A stretch of 64,000 nucleotides of DNA from Marinomonas posidonica_A (GCF_043643765.1 NZ_JBHZSP010000001.1:310001-374000), one strand, 5' to 3'; positions 8,917 through 18,637 are shown, counted from the first letter of the stretch. Numbers and translations: made by a program. The notes: generated by a model not told the origin, from the letters alone.

Positions 8917-9571
8917 TTCAAGCACCGCTCTTAAGAAAAAAGGCGTGGCTATTATGGGGGGGACGTTTGATCCTATTCATAATGGTCATTTGCGCACCGC
9001 AGTGGATATCTTAGACGGTTATCATTATGCCAGTTTAAGGCTAATTCCATGTTTTCAGCCCGTGCACAAAAGACAGCCTAGCATTACCCCTCAGCAGCGT
9101 TTAGACATGGTCAAGCTGGCCATTAGTAGTCATGATGACTTGTTGGTCGATGATCGGGAAATAACCCGTGAAGGGCCCAGTTATACGGCGGATACCTTGC
9201 GGGATATTCGTGCTGAAATTGGTCCAGATGAGCCTTTAGTAATGGTATTGGGCATGGATAGTTTTTTGTCTTTACCTACTTGGCATAATTGGCAAGACCT
9301 AATCAAATTTTCGCACTTGTTTGTGGTGTCTCGTCCAGGCTGGGAGCCAGATTTGATTTCTGAGTTAAGTCGCTTTAGTGAAAACTATCGTGCCGCCTCG
9401 CCGCATGAGTTACAATGCAAGCCGTCAGGGCTAGTCTGGTTTGAAACCTTAACGCCATTGGGAATTTCTTCTAGCATGATTCGATCATTAGCGAGAAAGG
9501 ATAAATCCATAGCGTATTTATTGCCCGAGCCCGTGCAGAACTACATAGAAAAAAATCAATTATACCGATAG
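8894..9571 (+). CDS. nadD: Nicotinate-nucleotide adenylyltransferase
   Basis: Adenylates nicotinate mononucleotide with ATP in NAD synthesis. The nucleotidyltransferase signature GGTFDPIHNGHLRT is at residues 22-35 and the second motif ISSSMIRSL is near the C terminus. The start overlaps the end of proA; a GTG at 8906 in the same frame is an alternative that would shorten the protein by four residues, and neither has a strong ribosome binding site. The following genes rsfS, rlmH, mrdA and rodA follow the conserved order proA-nadD-rsfS-rlmH-mrdA-rodA. Confidence 0.96.
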   Translation: MVIPVTIDSSTALKKKGVAIMGGTFDPIHNGHLRTAVDILDGYHYASLRLIPCFQPVHKRQPSITPQQRLDMVKLAISSHDDLLVDDREITREGPSYTADTLRDIRAEIGPDEPLVMVLGMDSFLSLPTWHNWQDLIKFSHLFVVSRPGWEPDLISELSRFSENYRAASPHELQCKPSGLVWFETLTPLGISSSMIRSLARKDKSIAYLLPEPVQNYIEKNQLYR

Positions 9572-9585
9572 GAAAATGTAAATAT

Positions 9586-9939
9586 ATGAGTCAAATTAAT
9601 CTCACAGCGGATCAAATCTTAGCCTTTGCTGTCGAAGCGTTAGAAGATGTCAAGGGTGACAAGATCACTGTGTTGAATGTAGCGGATCATACAGACATGA
9701 TGGACTACATGGTCATTTGTACCGGTACTTCGAAAAGACATGTTCACTCATTGGGTCAGAATGTGTTCGAATTTCTAAAACAAAAGGGTCTACAGCCTTT
9801 AGGTACGGAAGGTCGCGATATGGGAAGTGATTGGGTGCTAGTGGATTTACATGATGTTGTTGTGCATGTAATGACAGAAGAAGCTCGTACTTTCTACGAT
9901 CTAGAAAAGTTATGGGATATTAAGCCAGAAGAAAGATAA
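9586..9939 (+). CDS. rsfS: Ribosomal silencing factor RsfS
   Basis: RsfS binds ribosomal protein L14 and blocks joining of the 30S and 50S subunits when nutrients are short. The DUF143 family core is plain: DYMVICTGTSKRHVHSL, then GSDWVLVDLHDVVVHVM and the C-terminal YDLEKLW. At 117 residues it has the normal length. It sits 14 bp after nadD and 11 bp before rlmH, so all three share a transcript with mrdA-rodA. Confidence 0.96.
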   Translation: MSQINLTADQILAFAVEALEDVKGDKITVLNVADHTDMMDYMVICTGTSKRHVHSLGQNVFEFLKQKGLQPLGTEGRDMGSDWVLVDLHDVVVHVMTEEARTFYDLEKLWDIKPEER

Positions 9940-9950
9940 GGCTTCGTTAG

Positions 9951-10418
9951 ATGCGTGTGCGATTGATTGCTGTCGGAAACAAAATGCCCAAATGGGTAGT
10001 CCAGGGTTATGAGGACTATGCTAAGCGTCTTCCGAAAGATTTTGCGTTAGAAACCGTGGAGATTCCAATGTCGCCACGAGGCAAAAATACTGACATAGCG
10101 AAAGCCATTCGCAAAGAAGGTGATGCCATGCTGGATGCGATTCCAGCTGGCGACAAGGTCATCGCAATGGAGGTTTTGGGTAAAGAGTGGTCAACTGAAC
10201 AGTTGGCAGACCAAACCGGACAATGGCGCATGGATGGCTATAACGTCTCTTTGTTGGTTGGTGGGCCAGATGGTTTGGACTCAAGGTGTACCGCACGAGC
10301 AGACCAAGTCTGGTCTCTATCTCGTCTAACCCTTCCTCACCCTATGGTGAGAATCATATTGGCTGAGCAAATATATCGAGCTTGGACTTTAATGAATAAT
10401 CATCCGTATCACAGGTAG
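9951..10418 (+). CDS. rlmH: 23S rRNA (pseudouridine1915-N3)-methyltransferase
   Basis: SPOUT-class methyltransferase acting on the assembled 70S ribosome at helix 69. The knot-forming segment VSLLVGGPDGL and the C-terminal signature, ending in NHPYHR, are visible. At 155 residues it matches E. coli RlmH. It is embedded between rsfS and mrdA with gaps of 11 and 9 bp. Confidence 0.97.
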   Translation: MRVRLIAVGNKMPKWVVQGYEDYAKRLPKDFALETVEIPMSPRGKNTDIAKAIRKEGDAMLDAIPAGDKVIAMEVLGKEWSTEQLADQTGQWRMDGYNVSLLVGGPDGLDSRCTARADQVWSLSRLTLPHPMVRIILAEQIYRAWTLMNNHPYHR

Positions 10419-10427
10419 GTGTCGTAG

Positions 10428-12308
10428 GTGAGTCGTCAACATCAGAAATTTCGTAACTATCGTCAGGAACAACGCCTCACCCAGCATAGGGTGATTGCGG
10501 CTGCGATTTTTGTCATAGTCTTAGTCTGTATTTTGATGGCTCGCCTATTTTACCTTCAGGTCATCGAATACGATTTGTATCAAACCAAAGCCGATGATAA
10601 CCGCGTTATGCTGGTGACAGATCCGCCACCTCGTGGCTTAATCTATGATCGTAATGGTTTGGTGCTGGCGGATAATCGTCCTATTCACAGTTTGACGGTG
10701 ACACCGGAACGGGTTGAAGATGTTGCTGAGTTGAGAAAAGAGCTGTCCAATATCATCGATATTTCTGATAGCGAATGGGAAAACTTTGATTCTCGCTTGA
10801 AAGAATATCGTCGTCCATATCAATCCATTACCTTAAAATCCCAATTAACGGACGAAGAATGGGCACGTGTTTCAGTTGATCTCTATCGCTTGGATGGTGT
10901 GCAGGTTGAGGCGCAGTTAACCCGCTATTATCCATATGGGGAAGCCTTTGCTCATGCAATAGGGTATGTGGGGCGAATTACGGCCAATGATTTAAAACGT
11001 GTTGATCAACAAGCTTATCAGGGGGCTTTGTTTATCGGGAAGACTGGCATAGAAGGTTTCTATGAGAAAGAGCTGTTTGGTGAAGCCGGTTTTAGTAAAG
11101 TTGAAGTAAATGCCCGTGGTCGTATCATGTCTCAATTGGAGCGTCAGTCTCCTGTACCAGGTAAAGATCTGCATTTGTATTTGGATGCTCGTCTGCAGCA
11201 ATATGCCTATGACTTATTAGGGGACTATAAAGGTTCTGTCGTCGCAATTGACCCTCAAACCGGTGGTATTCTTGCCTTGGTGTCTAAACCAGGCTTTGAT
11301 CCTAATTTATTCGTTCGTGGGATTTCTGTTGCGGATTATTCTGAACTTAGGCAGTCTAAAAAACTGCCTTTGTTTAACCGTGCGTTACGTGGAGGCTATC
11401 CTCCTGCCTCAACTATTAAGCCTTTCATGGCGCTGGCAGGCCTAGATTATGGCTTCGCTTCTTGGACTGAGCGGTATTTTGCCAAAGGATATTATCAGAT
11501 TAATCCAGATGGTCGTCGTTACCGAGATTGGAAGCGGACAGGTCATGGTTGGATTAACTTAGAGCGCTCCATTATTGAATCAGTTGATACCTATTATTAT
11601 CAGTTAGCCAATAAGATGGGGATCACCCCCATTCACAATTTTCTTTCTCGTTTTGGCTTTGGTCGCAGTACCTTATTGGATTTGAATGGCGATAGCTCGG
11701 GATTGTTACCTTCTAATGAGTGGAAAAAAGCTAAGTATAAAGAGCCTTGGTATCCGGGAGACTCTGTTAACGTAGGGATTGGTCAGGGGTTTATGGTAGC
11801 AACGCCAATGCAAATAGCCTCAGCTACGTCAGCTCTTGCCAGTAGAGGTCGTTATTTTTATCCGCGTATGGCGGATAAAATTGGTAACGAGTCGGCTCAG
11901 TTTGAAGGCGACTTGGGAGGGGAACACGACATAATTCTCAAGGATCAGGGTAATTGGGAGCGAATGGTAAACGCCATGCGCAAAGTCATCACAGATTCCT
12001 TGGGAACAGCAAGACGACTGCAGGGAACCAAATATGATATCGCTGGTAAAACAGGGACGGGACAGGTGTTCAGTCTTCAAGAAGACGAAGAATACGATTC
12101 TGAAAAACTCGATAAGCGTCTTCATGATCATGCATTATTTATTGGTTTTGCGCCTGCGAAAGCACCAAAAATTTCGGTCTTTGCTATTTTTGAAAATGGT
12201 GGCAGTAGTTCCAAACCCGCTGATTTGAGTAAAAAACTGTTCGATGCTTACCTCTATGATAAGTACCCACCGCACTATGATTATTTAAAAGGGAAAGGCA
12301 ATGAGTGA
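10428..12308 (+). CDS. mrdA: Penicillin-binding protein 2 (peptidoglycan transpeptidase of the elongasome)
   Basis: Class B PBP that crosslinks peptidoglycan during lateral wall growth with RodA. A single membrane anchor lies at about residues 22-45, then the dimerisation domain and the transpeptidase domain. Active-site motifs are S328-T-I-K331, SVD in SIIESVDTYYY, and K541-T-G543 in GKTGTGQ. The start is GTG. At 626 residues the length is typical. The 3' end overlaps rodA by 8 bp. Confidence 0.97.
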   Translation: MSRQHQKFRNYRQEQRLTQHRVIAAAIFVIVLVCILMARLFYLQVIEYDLYQTKADDNRVMLVTDPPPRGLIYDRNGLVLADNRPIHSLTVTPERVEDVAELRKELSNIIDISDSEWENFDSRLKEYRRPYQSITLKSQLTDEEWARVSVDLYRLDGVQVEAQLTRYYPYGEAFAHAIGYVGRITANDLKRVDQQAYQGALFIGKTGIEGFYEKELFGEAGFSKVEVNARGRIMSQLERQSPVPGKDLHLYLDARLQQYAYDLLGDYKGSVVAIDPQTGGILALVSKPGFDPNLFVRGISVADYSELRQSKKLPLFNRALRGGYPPASTIKPFMALAGLDYGFASWTERYFAKGYYQINPDGRRYRDWKRTGHGWINLERSIIESVDTYYYQLANKMGITPIHNFLSRFGFGRSTLLDLNGDSSGLLPSNEWKKAKYKEPWYPGDSVNVGIGQGFMVATPMQIASATSALASRGRYFYPRMADKIGNESAQFEGDLGGEHDIILKDQGNWERMVNAMRKVITDSLGTARRLQGTKYDIAGKTGTGQVFSLQEDEEYDSEKLDKRLHDHALFIGFAPAKAPKISVFAIFENGGSSSKPADLSKKLFDAYLYDKYPPHYDYLKGKGNE

Positions 12309-13422
12309 AAGTTTGTATCGTCGCGTGCTGACCTTTGCCAATGCTAGGCTTTGGCAGTTAGTTCATATCGACATTTTGCTGATTGGTTCCTTGATGTTAT
12401 TGATTGGTGGCGGTTTGTTTGTGTTGTATTCCGCTTCAGGTCAAAATGTTGCCATGGTGGAACGACAAGTTTTTCGTTTTGCTGTTGGCTTGATGGTGTG
12501 TTTGGTATTGGCGCAATTACCGCCTAAATACATGCGCCGTGCTTCACCAGCTTTATACATCTTTATTACCTTGTTGTTGATTGGTGTGTTGATGTTTGGG
12601 GTCGGAGCAAAAGGGGCTCAGCGCTGGTTATCTTTACCTGGTGGGTTGCGTTTTCAGCCATCTGAAATTATGAAAATTGTCATGCCGATGATGGTAGCTT
12701 GGTATTTTTCTGATAGGGCTTTGCCACCTAGTTTTAAGCAGATTATGACAGTCATTGTGTTAATTGTCGCGCCTGTGTTGTTGATTGCTAAACAACCTGA
12801 TTTGGGAACCTCTTTGCTGGTTGCGGTCTCTGGTATTTTTGCGTTGTTTTTGGCAGGACTTGGCTGGCGTTATATTTTAGGGGCCGCGTCATTGGCACCT
12901 ATTGCTGGCTATATCTTGTGGCAGGTTATGCATGATTATCAAAAACAACGCGTGCTGACGTTTTTAAACCCTGAAAGTGACCCACTTGGTTCAGGATGGA
13001 ATATTATTCAGTCAAAAACAGCCATCGGCTCGGGCGGTTTGTACGGTAAAGGTTGGTTGGAAGGGACACAAGCTCAGCTGGATTTTTTACCAGAAAGTCA
13101 TACTGATTTTATCATCGCTGTTTTGGCAGAAGAATTTGGCATGCTTGGGTGTGGATTATTGATCTGTGCGTATCTGTTGGTTATTGCTCGAGGTTTATAT
13201 GTCTCGGCCATGGCAGAAGATAACTATGCCCGTTTGCTGGCTGGCAGTCTTACTCTGACATTTTTTGTTTATATGTTTGTAAATATTGGTATGGTTTCAG
13301 GAATTTTGCCTGTAGTTGGGGTACCCTTACCTCTAGTCAGCTATGGCGGTACTTCCATCATTACCATTATGGCGACCTTCGGAATTTTAATGTCGATTCA
13401 AACACATAAAAGAGCGAGATAA
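12301..13422 (+). CDS. rodA: Rod-shape determining glycosyltransferase RodA
   Basis: SEDS-family peptidoglycan polymerase that partners with PBP2. Ten or so hydrophobic segments fill the 373 residues; SEDS signatures seen are RWLSLPGGLRFQPSE, KQPDLGTSL, ESHTDFIIAVLAEEFG (with the catalytic Asp) and the C-terminal VGVPLPLVSYGGTS. The ATG overlaps the mrdA end by 8 bp and the stop overlaps the mltB start by 1 bp, indicating translational coupling. Confidence 0.97.
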   Translation: MSESLYRRVLTFANARLWQLVHIDILLIGSLMLLIGGGLFVLYSASGQNVAMVERQVFRFAVGLMVCLVLAQLPPKYMRRASPALYIFITLLLIGVLMFGVGAKGAQRWLSLPGGLRFQPSEIMKIVMPMMVAWYFSDRALPPSFKQIMTVIVLIVAPVLLIAKQPDLGTSLLVAVSGIFALFLAGLGWRYILGAASLAPIAGYILWQVMHDYQKQRVLTFLNPESDPLGSGWNIIQSKTAIGSGGLYGKGWLEGTQAQLDFLPESHTDFIIAVLAEEFGMLGCGLLICAYLLVIARGLYVSAMAEDNYARLLAGSLTLTFFVYMFVNIGMVSGILPVVGVPLPLVSYGGTSIITIMATFGILMSIQTHKRAR

Positions 13423-14477
13423 TGATTAAGCTAGCAGCTTCGGTAATTGTTGCGATTGGTTTAACGGCATGCAGCGCTGTTGAGCAGAAGGATTTGCCAG
13501 CTAACTCAGGAGTGAGTAACGCCTTGCTTGAGGATAAGCCTAAAGAATGGGCAGACTCTTATGCGGGCAACCCGTCAGTACAATCTTTTATTGAGAAAAT
13601 GACGTCAGAGCATGGTTACGATAGAGAAACGCTCGAATTGGCATTTTCTCATATTAAACGTCGACCTAAGGTGATTGAAAAATCTGACAACCAACCGGAA
13701 GTTTTAATTCCTTATTACCAATATAAAGCTCGCTTTGTTAACAAAGACCGTATGAAAGCAGGGCAAAAGTTTGCTCAGCGTAATGCCAAGTGGTTGGATA
13801 AGGCTGAGCAAGAGTTTGGCATTGATCCGTATGTTGTGGTGGCGCTGATTGGTGTAGAAACCTATTATGGTCGCATTACCGGTTCGAAAGACGTGTTCAC
13901 ATCCTTAACCACACTAGCGTTTGATTACCCAAGACGTGAAGCCTACTTTCAAAGTGAATTAGAAGCGTATTTATTGCTTGCGCGTGACGAAGGCTGGAAC
14001 ATCGGCGAAACAAAAGGGTCATACAGTGGTGCTATGGGGATGGTTCAGTTCATGCCTAGTAATTACCAAAAGTTAGCACTGGATTACGATCAAGATGGCC
14101 ATATTGATTTATGGCACTCGGAAGCGGATGCCATTGGTAGTGTGGCGAATTATTTAAAACACCATGGTTGGACAACAGATCAGCCTTGGTTTGTCACCGC
14201 TCAAGTGGCCGATTTAGTTACGGTTGAAGAGGACGTGAATAAAGGGCGTTCACCCAGTAAGAATATGACAGAATGGTCAGCTGTTAATGTGTTGCCAACT
14301 CAGCCGTTTGTCATTGATAAAACTGGCTTGATTGGCTTAAGAACATCACCGGACGAAGTGTCTTACTGGTTGGCGTATGAAAATTTTTTCACGGTAATGG
14401 ATTACAATCCTAGTCGTCGTTATGCCATGTCAGTTTTGGAATTAGCGAAAAGTATTGGGGCTTATGAAGCAAGGTAA
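13422..14477 (+). CDS. mltB: Lytic murein transglycosylase B (lipoprotein)
   Basis: Cleaves glycan strands to 1,6-anhydro ends at the inner face of the outer membrane. A lipoprotein signal ends in LTACS near residue 17. The MltB fold follows, with catalytic Glu146 in GVETYYGR, then FPSNYQKLA-type and DQDGHIDLWHS segments that fit the EF-hand-like calcium site of the family. At 351 residues the length is usual. It overlaps rodA by 1 bp and rlpA by 14 bp, in the conserved mrdA-rodA-mltB-rlpA-dacA order. Confidence 0.96.
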   Translation: MIKLAASVIVAIGLTACSAVEQKDLPANSGVSNALLEDKPKEWADSYAGNPSVQSFIEKMTSEHGYDRETLELAFSHIKRRPKVIEKSDNQPEVLIPYYQYKARFVNKDRMKAGQKFAQRNAKWLDKAEQEFGIDPYVVVALIGVETYYGRITGSKDVFTSLTTLAFDYPRREAYFQSELEAYLLLARDEGWNIGETKGSYSGAMGMVQFMPSNYQKLALDYDQDGHIDLWHSEADAIGSVANYLKHHGWTTDQPWFVTAQVADLVTVEEDVNKGRSPSKNMTEWSAVNVLPTQPFVIDKTGLIGLRTSPDEVSYWLAYENFFTVMDYNPSRRYAMSVLELAKSIGAYEAR

Positions 14478-15390
14478 ACTGCTGCTGTTGATCTGTATTT
14501 GCTCACTTTTTTTAAGTGGCTGTATGAGTACTCGTCATGTGCTTGGCCATGATGATGACATTGATTTTGATAAGGCTTCTGGTGGCGGTCGCTACAGTAT
14601 TCTTCAGGACCATGCCCCAAGTGGTGATGTTAAGGTGGACCATTTGCCGGATTTAGTGCCGAAATGGGAAGCCAAAAGTCGCGGAGGTAATAAAAATCCA
14701 TATGAAGTGTGGGGGAAAAAATATTGGGTAATGGATTCGGCTAAAGGCTATACCGCCGAAGGTACTGCTTCTTGGTATGGTAAGAAATTTCACGGTCATA
14801 AAACCTCAAATGGGGAAATATATGACATGTATGCCTTCTCCGCAGCACATAAATCTTTACCACTGCCAACTTACCTTAAGGTGACTAATCTTGACAATAA
14901 CCGTTCGGTGATTGTTAGGGTTAATGATCGAGGGCCATTCCACGGCGATCGCTTAATTGACCTTTCTTATGCGGCAGCGGTACGACTGGATTACCATAAG
15001 AAAGGGTTGGCAAGAGTGCGCATTGAAGCCATTACACCTGCCAAAGGTGAAAGCTACGCTGCGGCGGATGATATTCCTGTAGAGACACCTCAAGCCTTGC
15101 CAAACAAGGCATCTGCTGTTTCGAAAGGTGCGGATGCGAGTACACCTGACCTTGTTTTTACGCATTTGCAGCTTGGCGCCTTTAGTAGTGAGGCCTCGGC
15201 TGAAACATTAAAACGACGCTTGTTTGAAACCTTTGACACAAGTGTTCGTGTGGAAGTGAGTAAACAAGGGGACGGTCTTTATAAAGTCTTAGTTGGGCCT
15301 TATAAAGAGATAGAAGAGTTACAAAAGTGGCAAGGAAAACTGCAAGAAAGTGGATTTGGAAGTCCGGTTAGAGTGGCTTTGGTGCCCTAA
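14464..15390 (+). CDS. rlpA: Septal ring lytic transglycosylase RlpA (lipoprotein)
   Basis: RlpA is an outer-membrane lipoprotein that cleaves denuded glycan strands at the septum. The signal peptide ends at the lipobox LSGC (Cys about 20). A double-psi beta-barrel domain (about residues 98-195) shows GTASWYGKKFHG, TSNGEIYD and VNDRGPFHGDRLIDLS, with the family's catalytic Glu/Asp region. A C-terminal SPOR domain (about 230-308) begins LQLGAFSS and would bind septal glycan. I place the start at ATG 14464; a TTG 9 bp upstream is in frame but would precede a poorer signal peptide. Confidence 0.95.
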   Translation: MKQGKLLLLICICSLFLSGCMSTRHVLGHDDDIDFDKASGGGRYSILQDHAPSGDVKVDHLPDLVPKWEAKSRGGNKNPYEVWGKKYWVMDSAKGYTAEGTASWYGKKFHGHKTSNGEIYDMYAFSAAHKSLPLPTYLKVTNLDNNRSVIVRVNDRGPFHGDRLIDLSYAAAVRLDYHKKGLARVRIEAITPAKGESYAAADDIPVETPQALPNKASAVSKGADASTPDLVFTHLQLGAFSSEASAETLKRRLFETFDTSVRVEVSKQGDGLYKVLVGPYKEIEELQKWQGKLQESGFGSPVRVALVP

Positions 15391-15473
15391 AGTCACTAGG
15401 TTTGGGCTAGAGATTCTATCTATGCTCTAGTATTATTCACGAACATTTTTTTTGGAAGACGACATTTTTTGAT

Positions 15474-16622
15474 ATGAAAAAACTTCTCGCGACTTTATCG
15501 ATTGTATTTGGCCTTGTATCTACGCCTGTTTCGGCCGCTCCTTCATTGATTCCTACTCCACCACAACTGTCTGCTAGTAGTTATATCTTAATGGATGCTT
15601 ATACGGGAGACGTATTGGTATCTCATAATGCTGACGAAGAGTTACCTCCAGCAAGTCTAACCAAGTTGATGACGGCCTACATTATCGAATATGAATTGGC
15701 TCGTGGTAATTTGTCTTTTAGTGATCAAGTCAGTGTTAGTGAAAAAGCATGGCGTATGGAAGGTTCACGCATGTTTATTCGTGAAGGCACGCGAGTGTCT
15801 CTGGAAGACCTGATGCGTGGCATTATTATTCAGTCAGGCAACGATGCTAGTGTGGCAGCGGCGGAATATGTGGCGGGCAGTGAGTCAGCGTTTGCCGATC
15901 TAATGAATCAACACGCTCAGCTTTTGGGTATGAAAAACTCGCATTTTGTTAATGCCACAGGCTTTCCGGCGGAAGGGCATTACTCGAGTGCTCACGATCT
16001 TGCCAAATTATCTCGTGCGACCATTTTGCAGTTCCCAGAAAACTACAAAATGTATGCGGAAAAAGAATTTACCTACAACAACATTAAACAACCTAACCGT
16101 AATAAATTATTATGGCGTGACAAAACCGTTGATGGTTTGAAAACAGGTCACACTGAAGAAGCTGGTTACTGTTTAGCTGCTTCTGCTGTGCGCAATGGCA
16201 CACGTTTAATTACCGTTGTGATGGGAACGAAATCAGACCAAGCTCGTGCAACCGAGTCTCAAAAATTACTAGATTACGGCTTCCGTTACTATGAGACTCG
16301 TAAACTGTATAGTCGTGGTCAAGTTGTCAATAACGCTAAAGTATGGGGCGGTAGTCAATCCAATGTGAAAGTCGGTTTTGCTGAAGACGTTTTGGTGACC
16401 ATTCCTCGCCAGCAGGGAGATTCGTTACCAGCAACATTGGATATGATGGAAGAAATTACAGCCCCAATCGCCGTTGGTGACGTATTAGGTAAAGTGATTG
16501 TTGGTACAGAAGGAAATATTCTGCTTGAGCAACCTGTGGTTGCCTTGGAAGCTGTCGAAGAAGGTGGTTTCTTCAAGCGTATGTTTGATAAAATCAGACT
16601 TTTCTTTGCGAACTTATTTTAA
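15474..16622 (+). CDS. dacA: D-alanyl-D-alanine carboxypeptidase (PBP5/6 family)
   Basis: Removes the terminal D-Ala from pentapeptides, limiting crosslinking. It has a Sec signal peptide cut after SAA (about residue 22), the nucleophile motif S61-L-T-K64, SGN in IIQSGNDAS, and KTG in LKTGHTEE. The C-terminal beta domain ends in an amphipathic helix, FFKRMFDKIRLFFANLF, that anchors the protein to the membrane. At 382 residues the length is normal. An imperfect hairpin (CTAGAG/CTCTAG, about 15409-15431) lies in the 83-bp gap after rlpA, without a clear U-tract. Confidence 0.97.
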   Translation: MKKLLATLSIVFGLVSTPVSAAPSLIPTPPQLSASSYILMDAYTGDVLVSHNADEELPPASLTKLMTAYIIEYELARGNLSFSDQVSVSEKAWRMEGSRMFIREGTRVSLEDLMRGIIIQSGNDASVAAAEYVAGSESAFADLMNQHAQLLGMKNSHFVNATGFPAEGHYSSAHDLAKLSRATILQFPENYKMYAEKEFTYNNIKQPNRNKLLWRDKTVDGLKTGHTEEAGYCLAASAVRNGTRLITVVMGTKSDQARATESQKLLDYGFRYYETRKLYSRGQVVNNAKVWGGSQSNVKVGFAEDVLVTIPRQQGDSLPATLDMMEEITAPIAVGDVLGKVIVGTEGNILLEQPVVALEAVEEGGFFKRMFDKIRLFFANLF

Positions 16623-16646
16623 GCTCAATTGGGCGATGGTAGAGAC

Positions 16647-16952
16647 ATGGCGTTGATTACGAAAGACGGCGATCAGGTAGGTAAACAGCCTGATGCGCCA
16701 AAAATTGAATTTCCTTGTGAAAACTACGTGGTGAAAGTGGTGACCATGGACGCGGAAGGGGTTCATGCGGAAATTGTTGAGTGTTTTAAAACGCATGCGC
16801 CAGAGATGGATCCTAAAGCCGTAAGTATGAACCGTTCTAGTAAAGGACGTTTCGTAAGCTACAGTTTTCGCATCTTAGCTCAAAGCGAAGCTCAGTTGTC
16901 AGCGTTACATACTGATTTGATGTCAGTCAACGCTGTAAAAATGGTTATGTAA
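16647..16952 (+). CDS. ybeD: DUF493 (YbeD) family protein
   Basis: A 101-residue protein of the YbeD family, which has an ACT-like ferredoxin fold and usually lies between dacA and lipB, as here. Function is not established. Recognisable parts are IEFPCENYVVKVV near the N terminus, the central segment MNRSSKGRFVSYSFRI and a C-terminal LHTDLMSVNAVKMVM. The ATG at 16647 follows a GGTAGAGA ribosome binding site; an in-frame TTG at 16629 is less likely. The stop is immediately followed by the lipB ATG. Confidence 0.92.
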   Translation: MALITKDGDQVGKQPDAPKIEFPCENYVVKVVTMDAEGVHAEIVECFKTHAPEMDPKAVSMNRSSKGRFVSYSFRILAQSEAQLSALHTDLMSVNAVKMVM

Positions 16953-17597
16953 ATGACGTTAGGCTTGGTGTGTCGCGACCTTGGTGTGGTCGAGTATGAA
17001 GCGACTTGGGAGCGCATGAAGCAATTTACCCAGGTGCGTAGTAAGGATGATGCAGACGAAATTTGGTTGTTAGAACATCCATCTCTTTTCACCCAGGGGC
17101 AAGCTGGGAAAGAAGAGCATTTGTTAGCGCCTGGTGATATTCCTGTTTATCAAGCTGATCGTGGTGGTCAAGTGACCTATCATGGTCCTGGGCAGCTGGT
17201 TGCATACGTTCTAATTGATCTAAAACGGTTGGGAATTGGTGTCAGAGACCTTGTGTCTGTGCTGGAAAACTCAATCGTTAAGGTGTTGGCGTTGAATGGC
17301 ATTGAGGCCTACGCTAAGCCTGATGCGCCTGGTGTGTATGTTGATGAAAAGAAAATTGCATCACTAGGTTTAAGGGTTAGACGAGGCTGCTCTTTTCATG
17401 GGTTGGCGCTGAATGTCGATATGGACCTCACACCGTTTAACCGCATCAATCCATGTGGCTATCAGGGGCTACAAATGGTCGATATGAAGCGTCTATTTAC
17501 TGGCGCGTCGTTATCAGATACAAAAATTCAGTTGGCCAATCAGCTGGCTGAACACCTCGGATATACCAGTCCGACTATCCAACAAGGGTGGAAATAG
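16953..17597 (+). CDS. lipB: Lipoyl(octanoyl) transferase
   Basis: Moves octanoate from acyl carrier protein to lipoyl domains of E2 and GcvH. Family motifs: LEHPSLFTQGQAGK, RGGQVTYHGPGQLV and CSFHGLALNV; the catalytic cysteine and lysine lie in NRINPCGYQGLQM and KIASLG. At 214 residues the length is normal. It starts directly at the end of ybeD and lies 1 bp before lipA. Its targets include SucB encoded later in this window. Confidence 0.97.
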   Translation: MTLGLVCRDLGVVEYEATWERMKQFTQVRSKDDADEIWLLEHPSLFTQGQAGKEEHLLAPGDIPVYQADRGGQVTYHGPGQLVAYVLIDLKRLGIGVRDLVSVLENSIVKVLALNGIEAYAKPDAPGVYVDEKKIASLGLRVRRGCSFHGLALNVDMDLTPFNRINPCGYQGLQMVDMKRLFTGASLSDTKIQLANQLAEHLGYTSPTIQQGWK

Positions 17598-17598
17598 A

Positions 17599-18558
17599 AT
17601 GACAGCAGAACGCAAACGCGTTGTTCAGGGGGAGAAACTACGTGGCGCCGATAAGATGGCACGTATCCCAATTAAAATTGTACCAACAGAAGAAATTCCT
17701 CGTAAGCCAGAATGGCTTCGAGTTCGTATGCCAGCTTCACCGGAAATTGCTCGTATTAAGAGTACGCTACGGGAGCACAAATTGGCTTCCGTATGTGAAG
17801 AGGCAAACTGCCCAAATTTAGGTGAATGTTTCAGCAATGGTACGGCTACCTTCATGATTATGGGTGAAATTTGTACACGTCGTTGTCCATTCTGTGATGT
17901 GGCGCACGGTCGTCCAAATGCTTTAAGTCAAGATGAACCAAAAGAGCTAGCAGCGGCGATTCGCGATATGAAGTTAAAATACGTTGTGATCACGTCAGTG
18001 GATCGTGATGATCTTCGAGATGGTGGTGCACAGCACTTTGTTGACTGTATCCGTGAAACTCGTGCTGAAAGTCCAAATATTGAGATTGAAACATTGGTAC
18101 CAGACTTCCGTGGTCGTATGGAAGTGGCGATTAATACCTTAGAGCAAGCACCACCAGATGTGTTTAATCATAATCTAGAGTCTATTCCTCGTCTGTATCG
18201 TCAAGTTCGACCAGGGTCTGATTATCAATGGTCATTGGATCTATTGAAAAACTTTAAAGATCGTTGTCCCGATGTACCAACCAAGTCAGGTTTGATGGTC
18301 GGTATGGGTGAGACGTTTGAAGAAATCGTAGAAGTGCTAAAAGACTTGCGTGCTCATAACGTAGATATGTTGACCATTGGTCAATATTTGCAGCCTTCTA
18401 AACACCATTTCCCAATGGCTCGTTTTGTACCACCAGAAGAGTTTGCTCGTTATGAAGAAGTGGCGAAAGAGCTGGGATTCAAGCATGCGGCTTGTGGACC
18501 ACTAGTACGTTCTTCTTATCATGCTGATAAACAAGCACACGGTGAACGCGTTTCTTAA
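17599..18558 (+). CDS. lipA: Lipoyl synthase (radical SAM)
   Basis: Inserts two sulfurs into the octanoyl chain of lipoyl domains. Two cluster sites are visible: the auxiliary 4Fe-4S cysteines in CEEANCPNLGEC and the radical-SAM CxxxCxxC in CTRRCPFC. The C-terminal RSSY motif (VRSSYHADKQA) supplies the serine ligand of the auxiliary cluster. At 319 residues the length is normal. The gene ends the lipB-lipA unit and is followed 15 bp later by a terminator. Confidence 0.98.
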   Translation: MTAERKRVVQGEKLRGADKMARIPIKIVPTEEIPRKPEWLRVRMPASPEIARIKSTLREHKLASVCEEANCPNLGECFSNGTATFMIMGEICTRRCPFCDVAHGRPNALSQDEPKELAAAIRDMKLKYVVITSVDRDDLRDGGAQHFVDCIRETRAESPNIEIETLVPDFRGRMEVAINTLEQAPPDVFNHNLESIPRLYRQVRPGSDYQWSLDLLKNFKDRCPDVPTKSGLMVGMGETFEEIVEVLKDLRAHNVDMLTIGQYLQPSKHHFPMARFVPPEEFARYEEVAKELGFKHAACGPLVRSSYHADKQAHGERVS

Positions 18559-18573
18559 TACGTTTGTCTGATT

Positions 18574-18616
18574 AAAAAAGCGAAGCTTGAAGTGACTCTT
18601 CTAGCTTCGCTTTTTT
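18574..18616 (+). terminator. Intrinsic terminator after lipA
   Basis: AGCGAAGCT and its complement AGCTTCGCT form a stem flanked by A6 and T6 runs (stem arms about 18579-18587 and 18602-18610) with a 14-15 nt loop. The flanking A and T runs would let it work on both strands. Confidence 0.85.
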
Positions 18617-18637
18617 GTTTTAACGTTGCGCAGATAT